From Pohlia nutans (Eukaryota > Streptophyta > Bryopsida > Bryales > Mniaceae): DNA of 64,000 nucleotides. Shown in pieces: positions 1-11,294 of this stretch. The notes beneath the pieces are model-generated. The model ran no database searches and was not told where the DNA came from. It saw only the letters and a program-made list of their open reading frames with translations. The position numbers and the translations under genes were made by a program. Where the stretch lies: contig CM040093.1 in the NCBI GenBank assembly GCA_022496805.1, positions 7,650,213 through 7,714,212 of the forward strand, written 5' to 3'. Each line of letters begins with the position of its first letter. Position 1 is the first letter of the stretch.

Positions 1-418
1 CACATACAATTGAGTTTTGATCAATTATCTTTTTTGACTTATTTTAATGTGAAAATCAAAACTCCATTTTTTACCCTCAATTCAAACAATTATAGATACA
101 AAATTTTGGTATATTAAGCTTTCAATGGAAATAATGCAAATCCTTTCTAGAATCATATAAAAAAAAATTATGAATTTTGAGGTCTTATTGACTAAGATAT
201 CAATGTATAAAGTTATCAATCCAAAACTCCTCAATTTTCAAGTGGTTTTTTAAAATTTGTCATTTCTTGATAGTAGACTCAAAATCCCACCCAATGCACT
301 TTGCGATTTTGGATTTTGATAATTTGTGCTTGAAACCCCATTTTAAAAATCATGGCATTTCACTCTTCAACCTACTATATGTATTTCTATGTATCTTTAT
401 TGAAGGGCACTTGTACAG
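1..418. other. AT-rich sequence upstream of kinase exon
   Basis: No coding signal is recognised. The reading frame of the kinase stays open through this stretch, but the translation (low-complexity, hydrophobic) does not look like a kinase N-lobe. It is read as intron, with the 3' splice site at a CAG just before 419 or an AAG just before 406. Confidence 0.5.
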
Positions 419-1013
419 ATATTGGGGTGACTTGCGCAAGCTCATCGATCACAACATGCTCGCCAACGCTGGCCTGGGTCCTCCATTTCCACTTCCTGAA
501 GCTCTCAAAATCATGTGGAGGATCGCGGAAGGGATGGTGGATCTCCACGCACGAGGAATTCTGCATCGAGATCTCAAAGCCTCCAACGTGCTTGTCAGAT
601 TGAAAGAAGGGATTCCTGATGATTGTCACATTGCTGATTTTGAATCTTCTGTAGGGGTTCATGGTACTGGGTTTTGGAGAGCTCCAGAGATACTGCAAGC
701 TTTGAAGGATCAAGCCTCAAATCCTGACACGTGGATCGATATCTGGACCCAAAAAGTGGATGTGTATAGTTATGCAATGACTTGTTATGAAGTTCTCACT
801 GCTCGCATTCCTTTTGGAGACCTTGCTCCTGCACGCCGAAATTATGATGTTGTTATTCGAGGTGAAAGACCTTTGTTGCCTCCACATATTGATTCTAACA
901 CACAAGAATTACTCACATTGTGTTGGCACTCCGATCCGCTGAGGAGGCCTCCATTTCATGAAATAAAAGACATGGTGTGGAGAATAAGGAACAAATTGAT
1001 GGTAGAAAGATAG
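419..1013 (+). CDS. Protein kinase C-terminal exon (partial)
   Basis: This exon encodes the C-lobe of a Ser/Thr (TKL-like) protein kinase. In order it shows YWGDLRKLI (hinge and helix D region), the catalytic loop HRDLKASN from base 564, ADFES at about 633 where most kinases have DFG, GTGFWRAPE (P+1 loop and APE) around 670-690, DVYSYAMTCYEVLT (helix F) and CWHSDPLRRPPFHEI (subdomain XI arginine), and it stops at 1013. The ATP-binding N-lobe (glycine loop, VAIK lysine) is absent, so either earlier exons lie outside the window or this is a broken copy. The start given is the likely 3' splice site, because codons upstream of it do not look like kinase. The DFE variant and GTGFWRAPE resemble a kinase group I associate with mosses and lycophytes. 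That link is from memory. Exact substrate and role are unknown. Confidence 0.75.
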
Positions 1014-1098
1014 GGAGGTCTTAGAGTGTCCTCAATTGAGATATAGAAATCAGACTCGACAAACTGCATGTACACTCAAATCTCTTTAATATAGTGAA

Positions 1099-1228
1099 GA
1101 TCTTTCACAAAGTCTAGCCTACTAAAATGCATGTCCAAGTCACAAGATTGTACTCAACATGAAGATTTGAAAAATTTAGAAGTAGGGTTGAACATGCACT
1201 TTAGAAGATTGGACTTTGTGAAAGAGCA
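1099..1228. repeat. Foldback (inverted repeat) just after kinase
   Basis: The arm at about 1099-1138 (GATCTTTCACAAAGTCTA...) is the near-complement of about 1188-1228 (...GGACTTTGTGAAAGAGC), with a loop of about 50 bases. It lies within about 220 bases of the kinase stop and could fold in the 3' transcript. It could be a short MITE remnant or a small-RNA hairpin, and nothing visible decides this. Confidence 0.55.
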
Positions 1229-1446
1229 ACCTTGCTTTAATGTGATCACCTTGAGTCTCAACTTTTTCATTATGACATGGTTTGAATGTGTGACAAGTGT
1301 GCCACTATCAATGATAGTGTTCTAATTGTACAAGATATCCTAGAATGTCATTGTAAAAAGAGTTACTTTTTTGTGTGTGAATAATCAGATAAGTGCATAA
1401 GAGAGGATTAATTTGAACAGTATCGTACCATGTATACATACAAAAA

Positions 1447-1482
<36 letters not shown>

Positions 1483-4400
1483 GAACAAATATAAGAATAT
1501 TCTAACGTATACAAGGGATATTTAAAAGGGATCATAAATGCATGTGATGCCAAGTTTTAATAAAGAGTGCACCTGGGTTATTTGGAGACTACATTGACAA
1601 TATTCCGTTATTGTGCATGTTTGCAAGTTTGACTAATGTTGCTCTTAGTGCTCCTAGGTTGTTTGATGTTGATATTAGTTACTTATTTTAATGGATATAT
1701 TTATTTAGAAATCATTGGCAACAGGTGTTTTTAATTTTAGTTATGGATTTGACCTTGTAACGTTATTGTAGATACAGTGATTCAAACAATTCTATTGTAG
1801 CATTAGGTTATTACTGTAGGTGGAGGACAGGGTTGGCATATGTAGATGATCAGAGTAAGAAAACACCTTGAGCAACTTTGAATATAGCAAAAATAAAAAT
1901 AAAAAATCTTAGATCCTTGCAAACGATACACTTACTAATACTATTTTTTTTTTTTTCAAAGGCTATATACTTTTATATCCAATTTATTTTATTGGTTAAA
2001 TTGCAATGAGGTTAAACTAAAAAAAATCAATTTGTACTTGTGCAAGGGCTTTTGTGATGCTGCTATATAAAATTGGTGCTATGCTTTTCTCCGTACAACC
2101 AGTGACGACAGACACGTAGTGCAAGAAATGTAGACATGTTGTTTGTACGGCATCGGGTTTGTTGCTAATGTCACGACTTTATGGACAATGTCTATGGCTA
2201 CATGTTGATATGTTTGTATGTTTTAATGCGCATCTATTTTGGACCTACTATTGTGTTTTGATTTACTAAAAATTAAATATTTTTAGGGAGGGGGTTAACT
2301 AGTCAAAAAATAGGAACCACATGAGAACAACTATAGGGTACCTTTTATTCATTGGTGAAAAAAATCATATAAATTTTGGATCTACCATAGCCTATTTAAA
2401 TTGCAAAATATGCGATTATGTGTAATTTAGTATAGTGGATGAAGGCCTAAAGTAGTAGAGTTTAGACCGTGCATATGCCATTGGCAATGTTAATATGTTC
2501 ATTGATCATGTTCAATTCTTGCTCCTGTCATCGACCTCATTTTTGTTGCATTAATTTTATATGTAGCCAGTAGGATACAAAATCCCGAATCAACAATATT
2601 TTTTTTGTTCATTTGCAGCAATCAAACAAGAACAGAAGGAATATGTCTTTGCAAAAAATCAAAAAATCAAAATTTATAAATAAATCATCATCATTTAAAA
2701 GAGTTTGGGTTTTCATTTATAATTACCTATAGAGTGTTGAATATTATGAAGAAGTAGTTTTCTTTTCTATTTAAAGGGTGCAATTAAATGTAAATGAAGA
2801 GGTAAATAGCCCCCAAAAATATACCCTTTGTACGCATGTGGTTACATAACATTATGGAGAGTGTCCCCTCCGAGGATTTTTTTATTTTTTTATGTTTATA
2901 CGGTAGTCAAATGCGAGCATTCCCATTCTATAGATTAAACATTGTTGTAGGACTAATAAACATAATAAGAATGTCCATGGAATGAGAACAGTAATGGCAT
3001 TCCCATTCCAAATCACAAGGTTTCCAAATAATAATTCCAAAAATCAATATGAATAAATAAAAGGAAATTATGAGGACAAAAAAATTAAAAATTAAAAAAT
3101 TAAAAAATAACCTATACTTTTCTATTTTTAGACCAATTTGGACCATTTTTTAACTTTTTTTTCTTGAAATAAAAATAAAGAAATTCATTCTTTAAGGAGT
3201 GTTTTTTAATTTTAATGATAAATATTCACTTGAATCTTTAATTATAAAAGAGAAGCCCAAATCTTTAGGAAATCATTTTTTCAAAATTTTATTTATTTTG
3301 TATGGTGAAAAATAGAATCTTAGAGAATATTTTTAGAATTGGACATGTGTTTTGATTAGAAGGGACAAATTTAGTCATGATTTTTATTGGTCCATCTTGA
3401 TCACAATCTAAAAGACGGCTATGGGTACATGGAAAGATGTAAAGGTTAAAACATTGCTCAAAATGTTGTTTTACAAATTTATTGAAAGCTTAATTGAAAG
3501 GTTATTCAAAATTATTCAAAATTGAATAGAAAAGACGACTTTAATGAAAACAAAATGGACTGGTCTTGGAGGACTAAAATAATGTTGTGTTCACATGGTA
3601 TGAAATGTATGAAATAAATGTGAAATGTGAAAGGCAATGTTACATCATAGAAAGATCGACTTTGATGAAGACGAAATGGAATGGCCTTGAAGAACAAAAT
3701 GAAATAAAACAACAAGAGGACTTTATGGTTACCAAGGCTTGAAAAAAACCAGTTCCAACTAATGCCATCACTAGAATAAATGCGATACTAGCGTCTTAAG
3801 CTTGGGACATTAGTGAAGCTTCAAGAATAGTTGAAGAATTCAAACCCTTCGCATTAATAATCTTCCATTAAGAATAGGTATGGTAATTCTAATCAAAGAA
3901 TATAAAAGCATCAGGTGAAGGATATCATTTTTTTTAATTGTATCCTCCTTTTATCGTTTAAAGATATGTTTATAATAAAACCTTTAGGATTTACTTCAAG
4001 GATTTGTGACTTTTCATTATTATTTTACAACTTGTCTTAATTTTTGCATTGTTGAGTGTTTAACCCTTAAACATTAAGAGGCCTAGGTGAGGCAACCCGG
4101 AAGGCATCTAAATTTTTGGAAAAAAAAAACGGCTATGTTGGCTAGCTACTATTGCGACACTGTTGTAGTGCGGCACTTTTTTAAAAACGACCTCAGCTGC
4201 CCAATCTCAAATTTTGTCCTAATCGATTACTTTGATTGTTTATGGATGATTCCACAATCTCCTAAATGAGACACAAGTCGAGAATCTAACTCGCTTTTTA
4301 AATAGCTTTCCAACGCGCCAATCCTCGCTTGTTTTGGTTGAGGAAAACCTCCTTTTTTTCTAGATTATTCTTTCATAAAAAGCCCATGGGGCTTGCTTTG

Positions 4401-5312
4401 ACGTTTTGGAGTTAAAAGATATTGTTACAATTTCTTCTACATGAAAATTGATTTACGGTTTTCTTATAGAAATCAACACTTTATGGAAGTGAGGGAGATT
4501 ATTTTTGGATGTATTTTATCTATACAAAAGAGGTTCACCTCATAACTTAAACCTTTGGGGTTTTATTCTAAGTGCTTATACTTATTTATTTTACTTCTTT
4601 TTTATAAAGTTTGAGTGTTTTTTTGTAATTAAGTCTTAATTAATTTATTTTAAATTTATTTAATTTTTGGATTAAAGACAATATTATAAAATTTCGAACG
4701 TTCATACTACAATTAGATTAGAAAATTCATCAATTTTTTTTCTTACGTTGCTTCTAATAAAATTTCTTTTACACATTAATTAATTTAGCACTTTCTCATA
4801 TAAATCAACACTTTACTATAGTAAAATCTCCTCTTTGTCAATGTTTTTATTGGAACAAAGAACATCATTTATCTTCCTTAATCTTAGTATTTATCTTTCT
4901 ACCAATATTTCGCCCCAAATAAAATCACTTACAATTTCATCCTCGTTAACATTTTGTGAATCCGGACCGGTCATCGACTATCCACGAGAGTTATAGATTT
5001 GAGAAATCTAGGACCTAGCAGCTTTACCGACAAGCATCGAGACGCGTGTGCTCTGTCTGTACGGGCTCCACCAAATCTACCAAATCTTGAATATTTTGAT
5101 CAGCTCCACCACTTCGTGACTCTCGTCTCTCTGCTTACGCAATTGTCAATGGATCTTTTGATTTGCCTGCGCAGAGCTCATGTCATCATTCTTATACAAT
5201 TTTGTTGAATGGAGCTTATGTTTTGTCTGCGCAGTAGTGAATTTTTTTTTCATTTTTACTTATGCAATTTTGAATGTTGCTTGACGCTTTTGTAGATCCG
5301 AGTTTGTTTGCA
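1229..5312. other. Intergenic, AT-rich, no gene seen
   Basis: No conserved protein is recognised on either strand. It contains an (AT)n microsatellite at about 1448-1476. A single TTAACCC boundary at 4060, of the type that bounds the TTAA elements described elsewhere, has no visible partner. A short direct repeat near 5160-5235 (CTGCGCAG with following bases) lies just upstream of the LRR gene and may belong to its 5' region. Confidence 0.6.
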
Positions 5313-6650
5313 ATGGCGCTCGATCGTCCATCCTCATCCTCGTCTTCGGCTGCGACACTCGATGACCTCCGTTTGTTTTTGAGTCACGTTGCGGAACCGG
5401 GATGGCATACGTTTTACTCCGCCGACATAGGAATCTGGAGCGGCAAGTTTTCTGTCACGATGAAACGGAAATACGTGAGCGCCAGCGGAAGCTCTGTTTT
5501 CAAGAAAGACAAGAAAGAGGAGACATCTCGTACTTTTCGAGAGAATTTGGATCTCTTGGACGTCATTCGAACGATGGTTGAGTATCCTACCTGGTCGCGC
5601 GGAGACTTCGTCTTTAATGATGAGAGCGATTTTGTGCCAGAATTGGATGACCTATTGGTGAAGCTGTTTTCTCTTCTCGGCTCCAGCCGTAGCCTCTCTA
5701 CTGTACACATCATGTTCTATCGTTTCTATCACACGCACTTGCCGAGACTACTCGGTGAGCTTCGGTTCTTGGAAACGCTCGTTCTTGATGCTTGTCCGAT
5801 GTCCCTCCCCGAGCATGCAGAGAGCATTGCTGCGTTCTTGGAGCACTCTCACTCCACTTTGAAGTCGTGTACGTTAGTTCTGAATTCCTGTGATTTTCAG
5901 TCAGATAGCCACTCAGTAATGAGGACAATTTTGAGGCCTTTTACAAATCGTGCTGCTCTTAAAGAGCTCGTGATTAGAATCACTCCACCGCAGCGGGTTG
6001 ACGAGGTGTACGTGTGCAAGAAATTAGTATGTCCGAATTGCCACGAGGCTATGGCGGATATGTTGCGTCATAATATTTCTTTAGTCAAGTTTGAGCTTGC
6101 TTGCTCGTACAGCAGGGACAATGTATGCGCACTCGTTGGCAGCGCTCTTCAGGTCAATCATTCGTTGCAGGAATTTGGCTTTCCATGCACCGGTGCAGGA
6201 CTACTTGAGCTAGCCCGTAGTCTGTCTGGTCCGCAAGCGAATACCTCTCTCTCTACGCTCAAGCTTTTTCCTTCGTCTGACTGTCGGGGAGTAGAATTCA
6301 TGGAAGGGCTGGCGACATTTTTGAGGATCAACAACACGCTGAAGGCTGTGGTTATTGCAAAACAGAGTGACGGTAATTCTTGGCCAGCGTGGGAAAGCGA
6401 GAATTTAACTGCCCCAAAGCACGTGGAACGTATGACCTGGACAAAGCTGAAGTTGATGATGGAGGATGAGTTGAGAGTCAACACGACCTTGATTTCTCTG
6501 GTTGTGGGAAACTGGACGCTACTTCGAGTCGATACTGGATGGGATTTGAGCTATGAAGGTCCATGCCTATCGACCTTGAAGAATATTGCAGGTGAGACTC
6601 ACCTACTTTCTAAGTTAGTCAATGCCATTCATGGATGTTGTCAACAGTGA
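5313..6650 (+). CDS. Leucine-rich-repeat protein (NLRC/RNase-inhibitor type)
   Basis: This uninterrupted reading frame of 445 codons starts at MALDRPSSSSSSAATLDDLRLF; the same frame is open a little further upstream (in-frame ATG at 5274), but the later Met precedes the first Ser-rich, protein-like stretch. Residues from about 150 to the end hold irregular leucine-rich repeats (LKSCTLVLNSC, ALKELVIRI, SLVKFELAC, SLQEFGFPC, SLSTLKLFP, TLKAVVIAK, TLISLVVGNW), typical of intracellular RNase-inhibitor-like LRRs. No kinase, NB-ARC or membrane segment is seen. Base composition is clearly richer in G+C than the flanks, as expected for real coding sequence. The last 19 codons follow an AGGTGAGA that would make a good splice donor at 6592, so the true C-terminus may lie in a later exon or may have been lost next to the PP2A fragment insertion. 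Function unknown; LRR surfaces usually bind proteins. Confidence 0.75.
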   Translation: MALDRPSSSSSSAATLDDLRLFLSHVAEPGWHTFYSADIGIWSGKFSVTMKRKYVSASGSSVFKKDKKEETSRTFRENLDLLDVIRTMVEYPTWSRGDFVFNDESDFVPELDDLLVKLFSLLGSSRSLSTVHIMFYRFYHTHLPRLLGELRFLETLVLDACPMSLPEHAESIAAFLEHSHSTLKSCTLVLNSCDFQSDSHSVMRTILRPFTNRAALKELVIRITPPQRVDEVYVCKKLVCPNCHEAMADMLRHNISLVKFELACSYSRDNVCALVGSALQVNHSLQEFGFPCTGAGLLELARSLSGPQANTSLSTLKLFPSSDCRGVEFMEGLATFLRINNTLKAVVIAKQSDGNSWPAWESENLTAPKHVERMTWTKLKLMMEDELRVNTTLISLVVGNWTLLRVDTGWDLSYEGPCLSTLKNIAGETHLLSKLVNAIHGCCQQ

Positions 6651-6656
6651 CTAGAA

Positions 6657-6790
6657 GAGTGCTCAGAGTGCACGGTGTGTTTTGCAGATTATTTTGTAAA
6701 GGTTAAAATGCAATGACAAAAGCAATGAAAGGAATCGAAAAACCGACACAAATGAGTGAAGCAACTGTGATCACGAACAGCAGCTGGCCC
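6657..6790 (+). repeat. Direct repeat, left copy, flanking PP2A fragment
   Basis: GTGCTCAGAGTGCACGGTGT and what follows (TTTGCAGATTATT, then GAAAGGAAT...AACCxACACAAA) recurs in the same orientation at about 7880-8010. The two copies bracket the PP2A B-subunit fragment. The left copy begins 6-10 bases after the LRR stop codon. Confidence 0.75.
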
Positions 6791-6860
6791 ATGGAAGTGA
6801 TCAACCGACGTGAGGGTTACATCGCCACTCACTCATCAGGGGAGGAAGGGTCTTTTTATT

Positions 6861-7870
6861 GAAGGCGGGCGTGTTGTCTTGTACAGAAGAATCGATGCTC
6901 AGACGTAGAAGAGTGTATTTCAATGCGCATGCTTATCATATCAACTCCATTTCTAATAATAAGTTTGATATGAATTTTCTTTCTCCAAATCCTACTTTAT
7001 GTGCTTCTGCTTTAGGGCTTTGCTCAAAATATTGAGTCCGAAGTTATTTCAGCAATATTCAGATCGTTTTGTCCAACTTGGGAATTCTTGCTTGAATGGA
7101 ATTCCGTAAGAAAATTGAAGGTAGCCGAATCTTGGGTGCGTCTCGAATTGACAATATGTTTCAAGCAATTTTTTTTGTTTTTGAATATTATCGGATACTT
7201 GTTCACGACATGATGTTTGTTGGATTAAAGCATAGGATGTGGTTGTTATTGACGGTAGATGTGGGCTTTTGGTATCAGAGGTCATCACTCTTCACTCATT
7301 GCACTGCAACGTGTTAGCTTAATAGCTTATAGCAGTTGCAAGGCTTTCGTCCGGCTGATTGATAGGCGACAATCAGCTCTCTGTGACAGGAATCCTAAGC
7401 TGTAAGAAATCTGAGCCCTCCTGATTATCTTTTACTGATTGAATGCCTTGCTGAGAAACCAGTAAAGCGTTAGCTTCAAGTTATGTAGAGCACGTACAGA
7501 ATCATTATAGTTTTTCCTAATGACCCGTTGCGTGTTTTCAAAGCTAATTTCTGTGTGAGTATTTGAGACATACAGTTGACCCAGACTGGAATATGTACGA
7601 ATTTGACTTGTTTCCCAATTTTGTATGCTATCCTTTTGAAGCCCTCTTGTCATGTTCTGTAGAACTGAAAAATTAGTTTTGCGAAGGATAATTGGTGCCT
7701 CAAGTTGTGATATAATCCGTCATTAGGTTTGAGTAGCAGGGACTAGATCGTTCTTTACAGAGATAATGCCATTAATTTCTGACATCAGGTTTGCAAGAAG
7801 AGGCCGTTACATCGTCAGCAGGGATTACATGACTCTTGAGGTCGGTGAAGTCATGACGAGGATTATGGAT
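6861..7870 (+). pseudogene. PP2A regulatory B55 subunit gene fragment (pseudogene)
   Basis: This is a genomic, intron-containing copy of part of the B55 gene that lies intact at 50321-55591. Bases 6861-6897 match the 3' part of exon 2 (GGCGGGCGTGTTGTCTTGT). They are joined directly to exon 6 sequence (6898 to about 6963; TATCATATCAACTCCATTTC). Intron 6 follows, exon 7 is deleted together with its splice sites, and then come intron 7, exon 8 (7279-7401), intron 8 and exon 9 (7727-7840; encodes RxGRYIVSRDYMTLE). Exon 9 has lost 10 bases and carries an in-frame TAG early on, and exon 8 is rearranged, so no B55 protein can be made. Because introns are kept, it arose by DNA duplication, not from a spliced mRNA. 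It sits directly behind the LRR gene, between two direct repeats. Confidence 0.9.
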
Positions 7871-7879
7871 GTGTCGGAA

Positions 7880-8010
7880 TAGTGCTCAGAGTGCACGGTG
7901 TGTTTTGCAGATTATTATTGGTGGGGGGGGGGGGGGGGGGGGGGCGGGTGGAGATGAAGCCATGAAAGGAATTAGAAAACCAACACAAACGAAAGGCAAC
8001 TGTGTGATTA
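7880..8010 (+). repeat. Direct repeat, right copy, with a 22-base G tract
   Basis: Second copy of the repeat at 6657-6790. It differs mainly by a run of 22 G at about 7923-7944 where the left copy has TTTGTAAAGG. The homopolymer may be a sequencing or assembly weak point. Confidence 0.75.
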
Positions 8011-8815
8011 CCGGTTTGAAACAGGTCGGATGAGGAAGGCGGAGCGTCCCAGCAGCCATATTTTCACATTTGCCGTGGAAAACACAGGAGATGCAGTCCC
8101 GTGGAGATGCTCTTACAGTATTATTTTGGCTTCTGTTATTGATTTATTTGTATCGTGGAGTACTCCAGAGGGTTGTGCGGTTGTTGGCCTTTCAATAATA
8201 TCTTTTTAATAGTATCATGTCAATAATATTTCATCGTGATACTTGAGTTAACCGAAAAGAAGCGCATCTAACCTCCCTTTTTGCTCTGCTTCTAATCTCT
8301 CTATTAAACTATACTTGGGTTGAATAGTGTCATGTCATAAATTGTCCCCTTGTGGGCCATGGGCTTAGAGCTTTGGTGAAAGGTGTGGGAGTCATAGTGA
8401 GGTGTGGAGAATAATGACAGTGCCTTGCTTTAGATCGTCTCCCAAGTCATTATAGACTAGCTTTTGGTCTATTTATATTTCAATATGAGTTCAAGAGGAA
8501 TTCAACACGAGTTTGCCAAAACTTTCCTCTTTGGGCTGACTTTTCGGTTAACTCTACTATTGAAAAGTTGTTGTTGAAAGGATACTATTGAAATGATATT
8601 ATTGTGTTATGAAAAGGAATAATAAATAGGTTTTATAAATGAACAAAATGAACAAAATGAAGCTTTGTTTGAATTGTTTACAAGTGAGAGTATATTCCAA
8701 AGGGCATGATAGATTATGACTTTCATTTCATCGAATGTTGTGTGTAGCATTGCGTAGCCTTAGTTTCTTTAAATATCTAGAGCTTTACTTTCCAATATTG
8801 GTATGTAGACAACAT
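8011..8815. other. Intergenic, no gene seen
   Basis: No recognisable coding region, and no clear repeat boundary was found between the G-tract repeat and the next MITE. Confidence 0.5.
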
Positions 8816-9093
8816 ACCGTAGTAGGAAGGCAGGGTCGGCACTTTGGTGTCGAATAATTAATAAAAGTTCAAAAAGTAGGGGTCGGCACTTTCAAAAATA
8901 ATTATTAAAAATTCGGCTATTAATAACTAACATTAAATTTTACTAGCAGCTAAACATTTTCCTTTGTTTTTTGTCTACAATTTTTGTTGACTTTATTTTT
9001 GTTGATTTCAACAAAACACTTGATAAATTTATTTATTTTTCCGGCATTTTTTTGGGGAATTGTTTTCTGCCGACCCTGCCTTCCTACTACGGT
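8816..9093. mobile_element. MITE with 26-bp perfect TIRs, TSD AACAT
   Basis: The ends read ACCGTAGTAGGAAGGCAGGG... and its exact complement, with identity over about 26 bases. The 278-bp element is flanked by AACAT on both sides, giving a 5-bp target duplication. The interior is AT-rich and non-coding. It is inserted in the left margin of the large foldback at 9094-10225. Degenerate relatives of the terminus occur at about 1814-1842 and 16130-16165. Confidence 0.85.
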
Positions 9094-10225
9094 AACATTC
9101 AATAGCTTTCATTGGCTCTGCCTTGCTCTTCAAGAGAATTTGTAGTATATGTTGCATGAAATGGACAGAAAAATTAGTAGCTAGTCAAGATGATAGGAAA
9201 CTACAAGTTAAAAGCAATGGACAGTTGCATGTTAGCAAGGCATCTCTCATGTATGAATAGTCTCTTGCATTGATAAAAATAATTCTTCCCATATGTTTTG
9301 AAATGTTCTTCACTTTGTATGCAACTAAATTAAATGCTATTGGCTCCTTGAATAACTTGCATGAACAGTTTGCATGAAGAGAATAAGTTATTTCAACTTG
9401 TTTCATGATGAATCCGGTTTTTCATTCATGTGTAGGTGGATGTAATTTCTTCATAGTGAATGTGGCCAAAAGGTAGAGCTAGTGAAGGCTACTAATTGCT
9501 ATGAAGTTTAATAGCCTCAATCTGAATCTCAAATAGGAGTGGGATTGCAAGCAGTGCTTCTTTCAAGCCATGGTAAAATGTAGGAATTGTCACAAAGTGT
9601 AGATTTTTATTTTAAAATCTTTAACATTTAATTTAATTTCTAAAATATGAAACTAGTTTAAGAACAAAAATTCTCTATTCAACATGTACAAAATAAGGGC
9701 AATATTTTGATTACGATGACGTTGATATTGCATGAATGAAGCCTTAGATAAGACTATGAAGTTGTATTGTTGTTCATTTGTAATTATTGGTATCGTGAAA
9801 TTTGCTCTTTATTCATCCTATTTATAACATTCAGAACCCTTCATTGGATCTATCTTTTGGCCACATTTACTATGAAGAAATTACATCCAACTGCACATGA
9901 ATGAAAAATCGGATTTATCATGGAGCCACTTGAAATAGCTTATTCTCTTCATGCAAACTGTTCATGGAGCCAATAGCAATTAATTTAGTTGCACACAAAG
10001 TGAAGAACCTTCCAGAACACGTGGGGCAAAAATATTTTTATCAATACAAGAGACTGTTCATACATGAGATATGCCTTGCTAGCTTGCAACTGTCCGTCGT
10101 TTGTAACTGGTAGTTTTTTGTCATTTTGACTAGCTACTAATTTTTCTGTCCATTTCATACAACATATGTTACAATTTCTCTTGGAGAGCAAGGCAGAGCT
10201 AGTGAAGGCTACTAAATGTTATGTT
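9094..10225. mobile_element. Large foldback element, arms about 365 bp
   Basis: The sequence at about 9113-9478 is repeated as its complement at about 9840-10195 (for example TTGGCCACATT...TGAAGAAATTACATCCA against its mirror), around a non-matching core of about 360 bases. The outer ends (AATAGCTTTCATTGGCTCTG and the complement of GCTAGTGAAGGCTACTAAA) are also inverted. Reading frames inside are short mirror images of each other and not protein-like. Probably a non-autonomous foldback or Mutator-like element. Confidence 0.75.
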
Positions 10226-10490
10226 TCTCATCCAACTTTGTGACACGAATGTACTGTAGATACAATACCCGGGGAGTGAATGCTTAATGTCCAATCCATC
10301 CTCCACTACACTATTTATTTTATTTAGTGTATAGTGTACTATTTTATAGCTTTAATGCTAGTTCAAACCTTATGGATTATTATACTTATTGATCAACACT
10401 ATTTACTTTCTTCGGATTTTGTGTTCATTACTTGTGAATCACTATTCGTTGAAAAAGCTTCACAATGGTGGTTTCAAGTTACAAATTTAA

Positions 10491-11290
10491 CCCTTTAGTG
10501 CCTAGGATTGTAGTTGTGTGCATTGGGTTTTAGTGGTTTATTTTAGTGTGATTGATACTATCAGAAACATAATGGATTAAATTAGAAAGTAATTGTACAA
10601 TTTTATTCTCAAATGGAATGGAGATAATTTGCCAAAATTAAATAATCATCCAATGGTGGAATTGCAAGATTATAGTATGTCTTTGAACGATATAATGCAC
10701 ACTCAAAATGATATTTTGGAGGGTGTGTGACTTCAAAGTTAAATAAATTTTGGATTAAATTTTCTAAAACGAAAGTAACGCAGTTCAACAATGCCCTATG
10801 TTAACACCTCTCCATTACAATCTTTCATATCAAGAATGGACTCACACATAATTATAAATTTATAAGTGAAAGTGACTTATCCGTATACAGTTTAGGACAA
10901 AAATTATACGTTAGAAATTGAAAGAAGTTGGTACATTGATCAAGATCAGAATACATACACTACAGGAACATGAACAAGAGAATACAATCCAAAAAATAAA
11001 ATAAAAATGAGATAACAAAATTCCAAACATTAGAAATACAACATAATACATGTGTTGTATTTGTAAGTATTTTTTGTATTCTGAGGTATTTGTAATATTT
11101 TGGTGTTTTAAACATAGGTACTTTAATAGTTGCACAATTCCAAATTGAAATTTTCTTTCACTTGAAGATGTGTATTATAAATCTCAAAATCTGAACTTCA
11201 TAATTCAAAATCCAATTCTTTATGAATTTTCTGTTATTTACATTTCCAATACTCTAGTGACTAGAATGTGGTCAGCTAGGCACTAAAGGG
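10491..11290. mobile_element. TTAA element A1 (piggyBac-like MITE)
   Basis: Exactly 800 bp between two TTAA (10487-10490 and 11291-11294). TIR CCCTTTAGTGCCTAG at both ends. It shares internal sequence with A2 at 14198-14997 (GATTATAGTATGTCTTTGAA and following bases). The right end folds: counted from the tip, TGAC at 17-20 pairs with GTCA at 30-33. Non-coding. Confidence 0.85.
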
Positions 11291-11294
11291 TTAA

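Noticed and set aside
7727..7882. Extra last exon of the LRR gene (reads RFARRGRYIVSRDYMTLE...)
   Set aside because: It is exon 9 of the PP2A B55 gene carried in the pseudogene fragment, and the phase does not fit the LRR donor.
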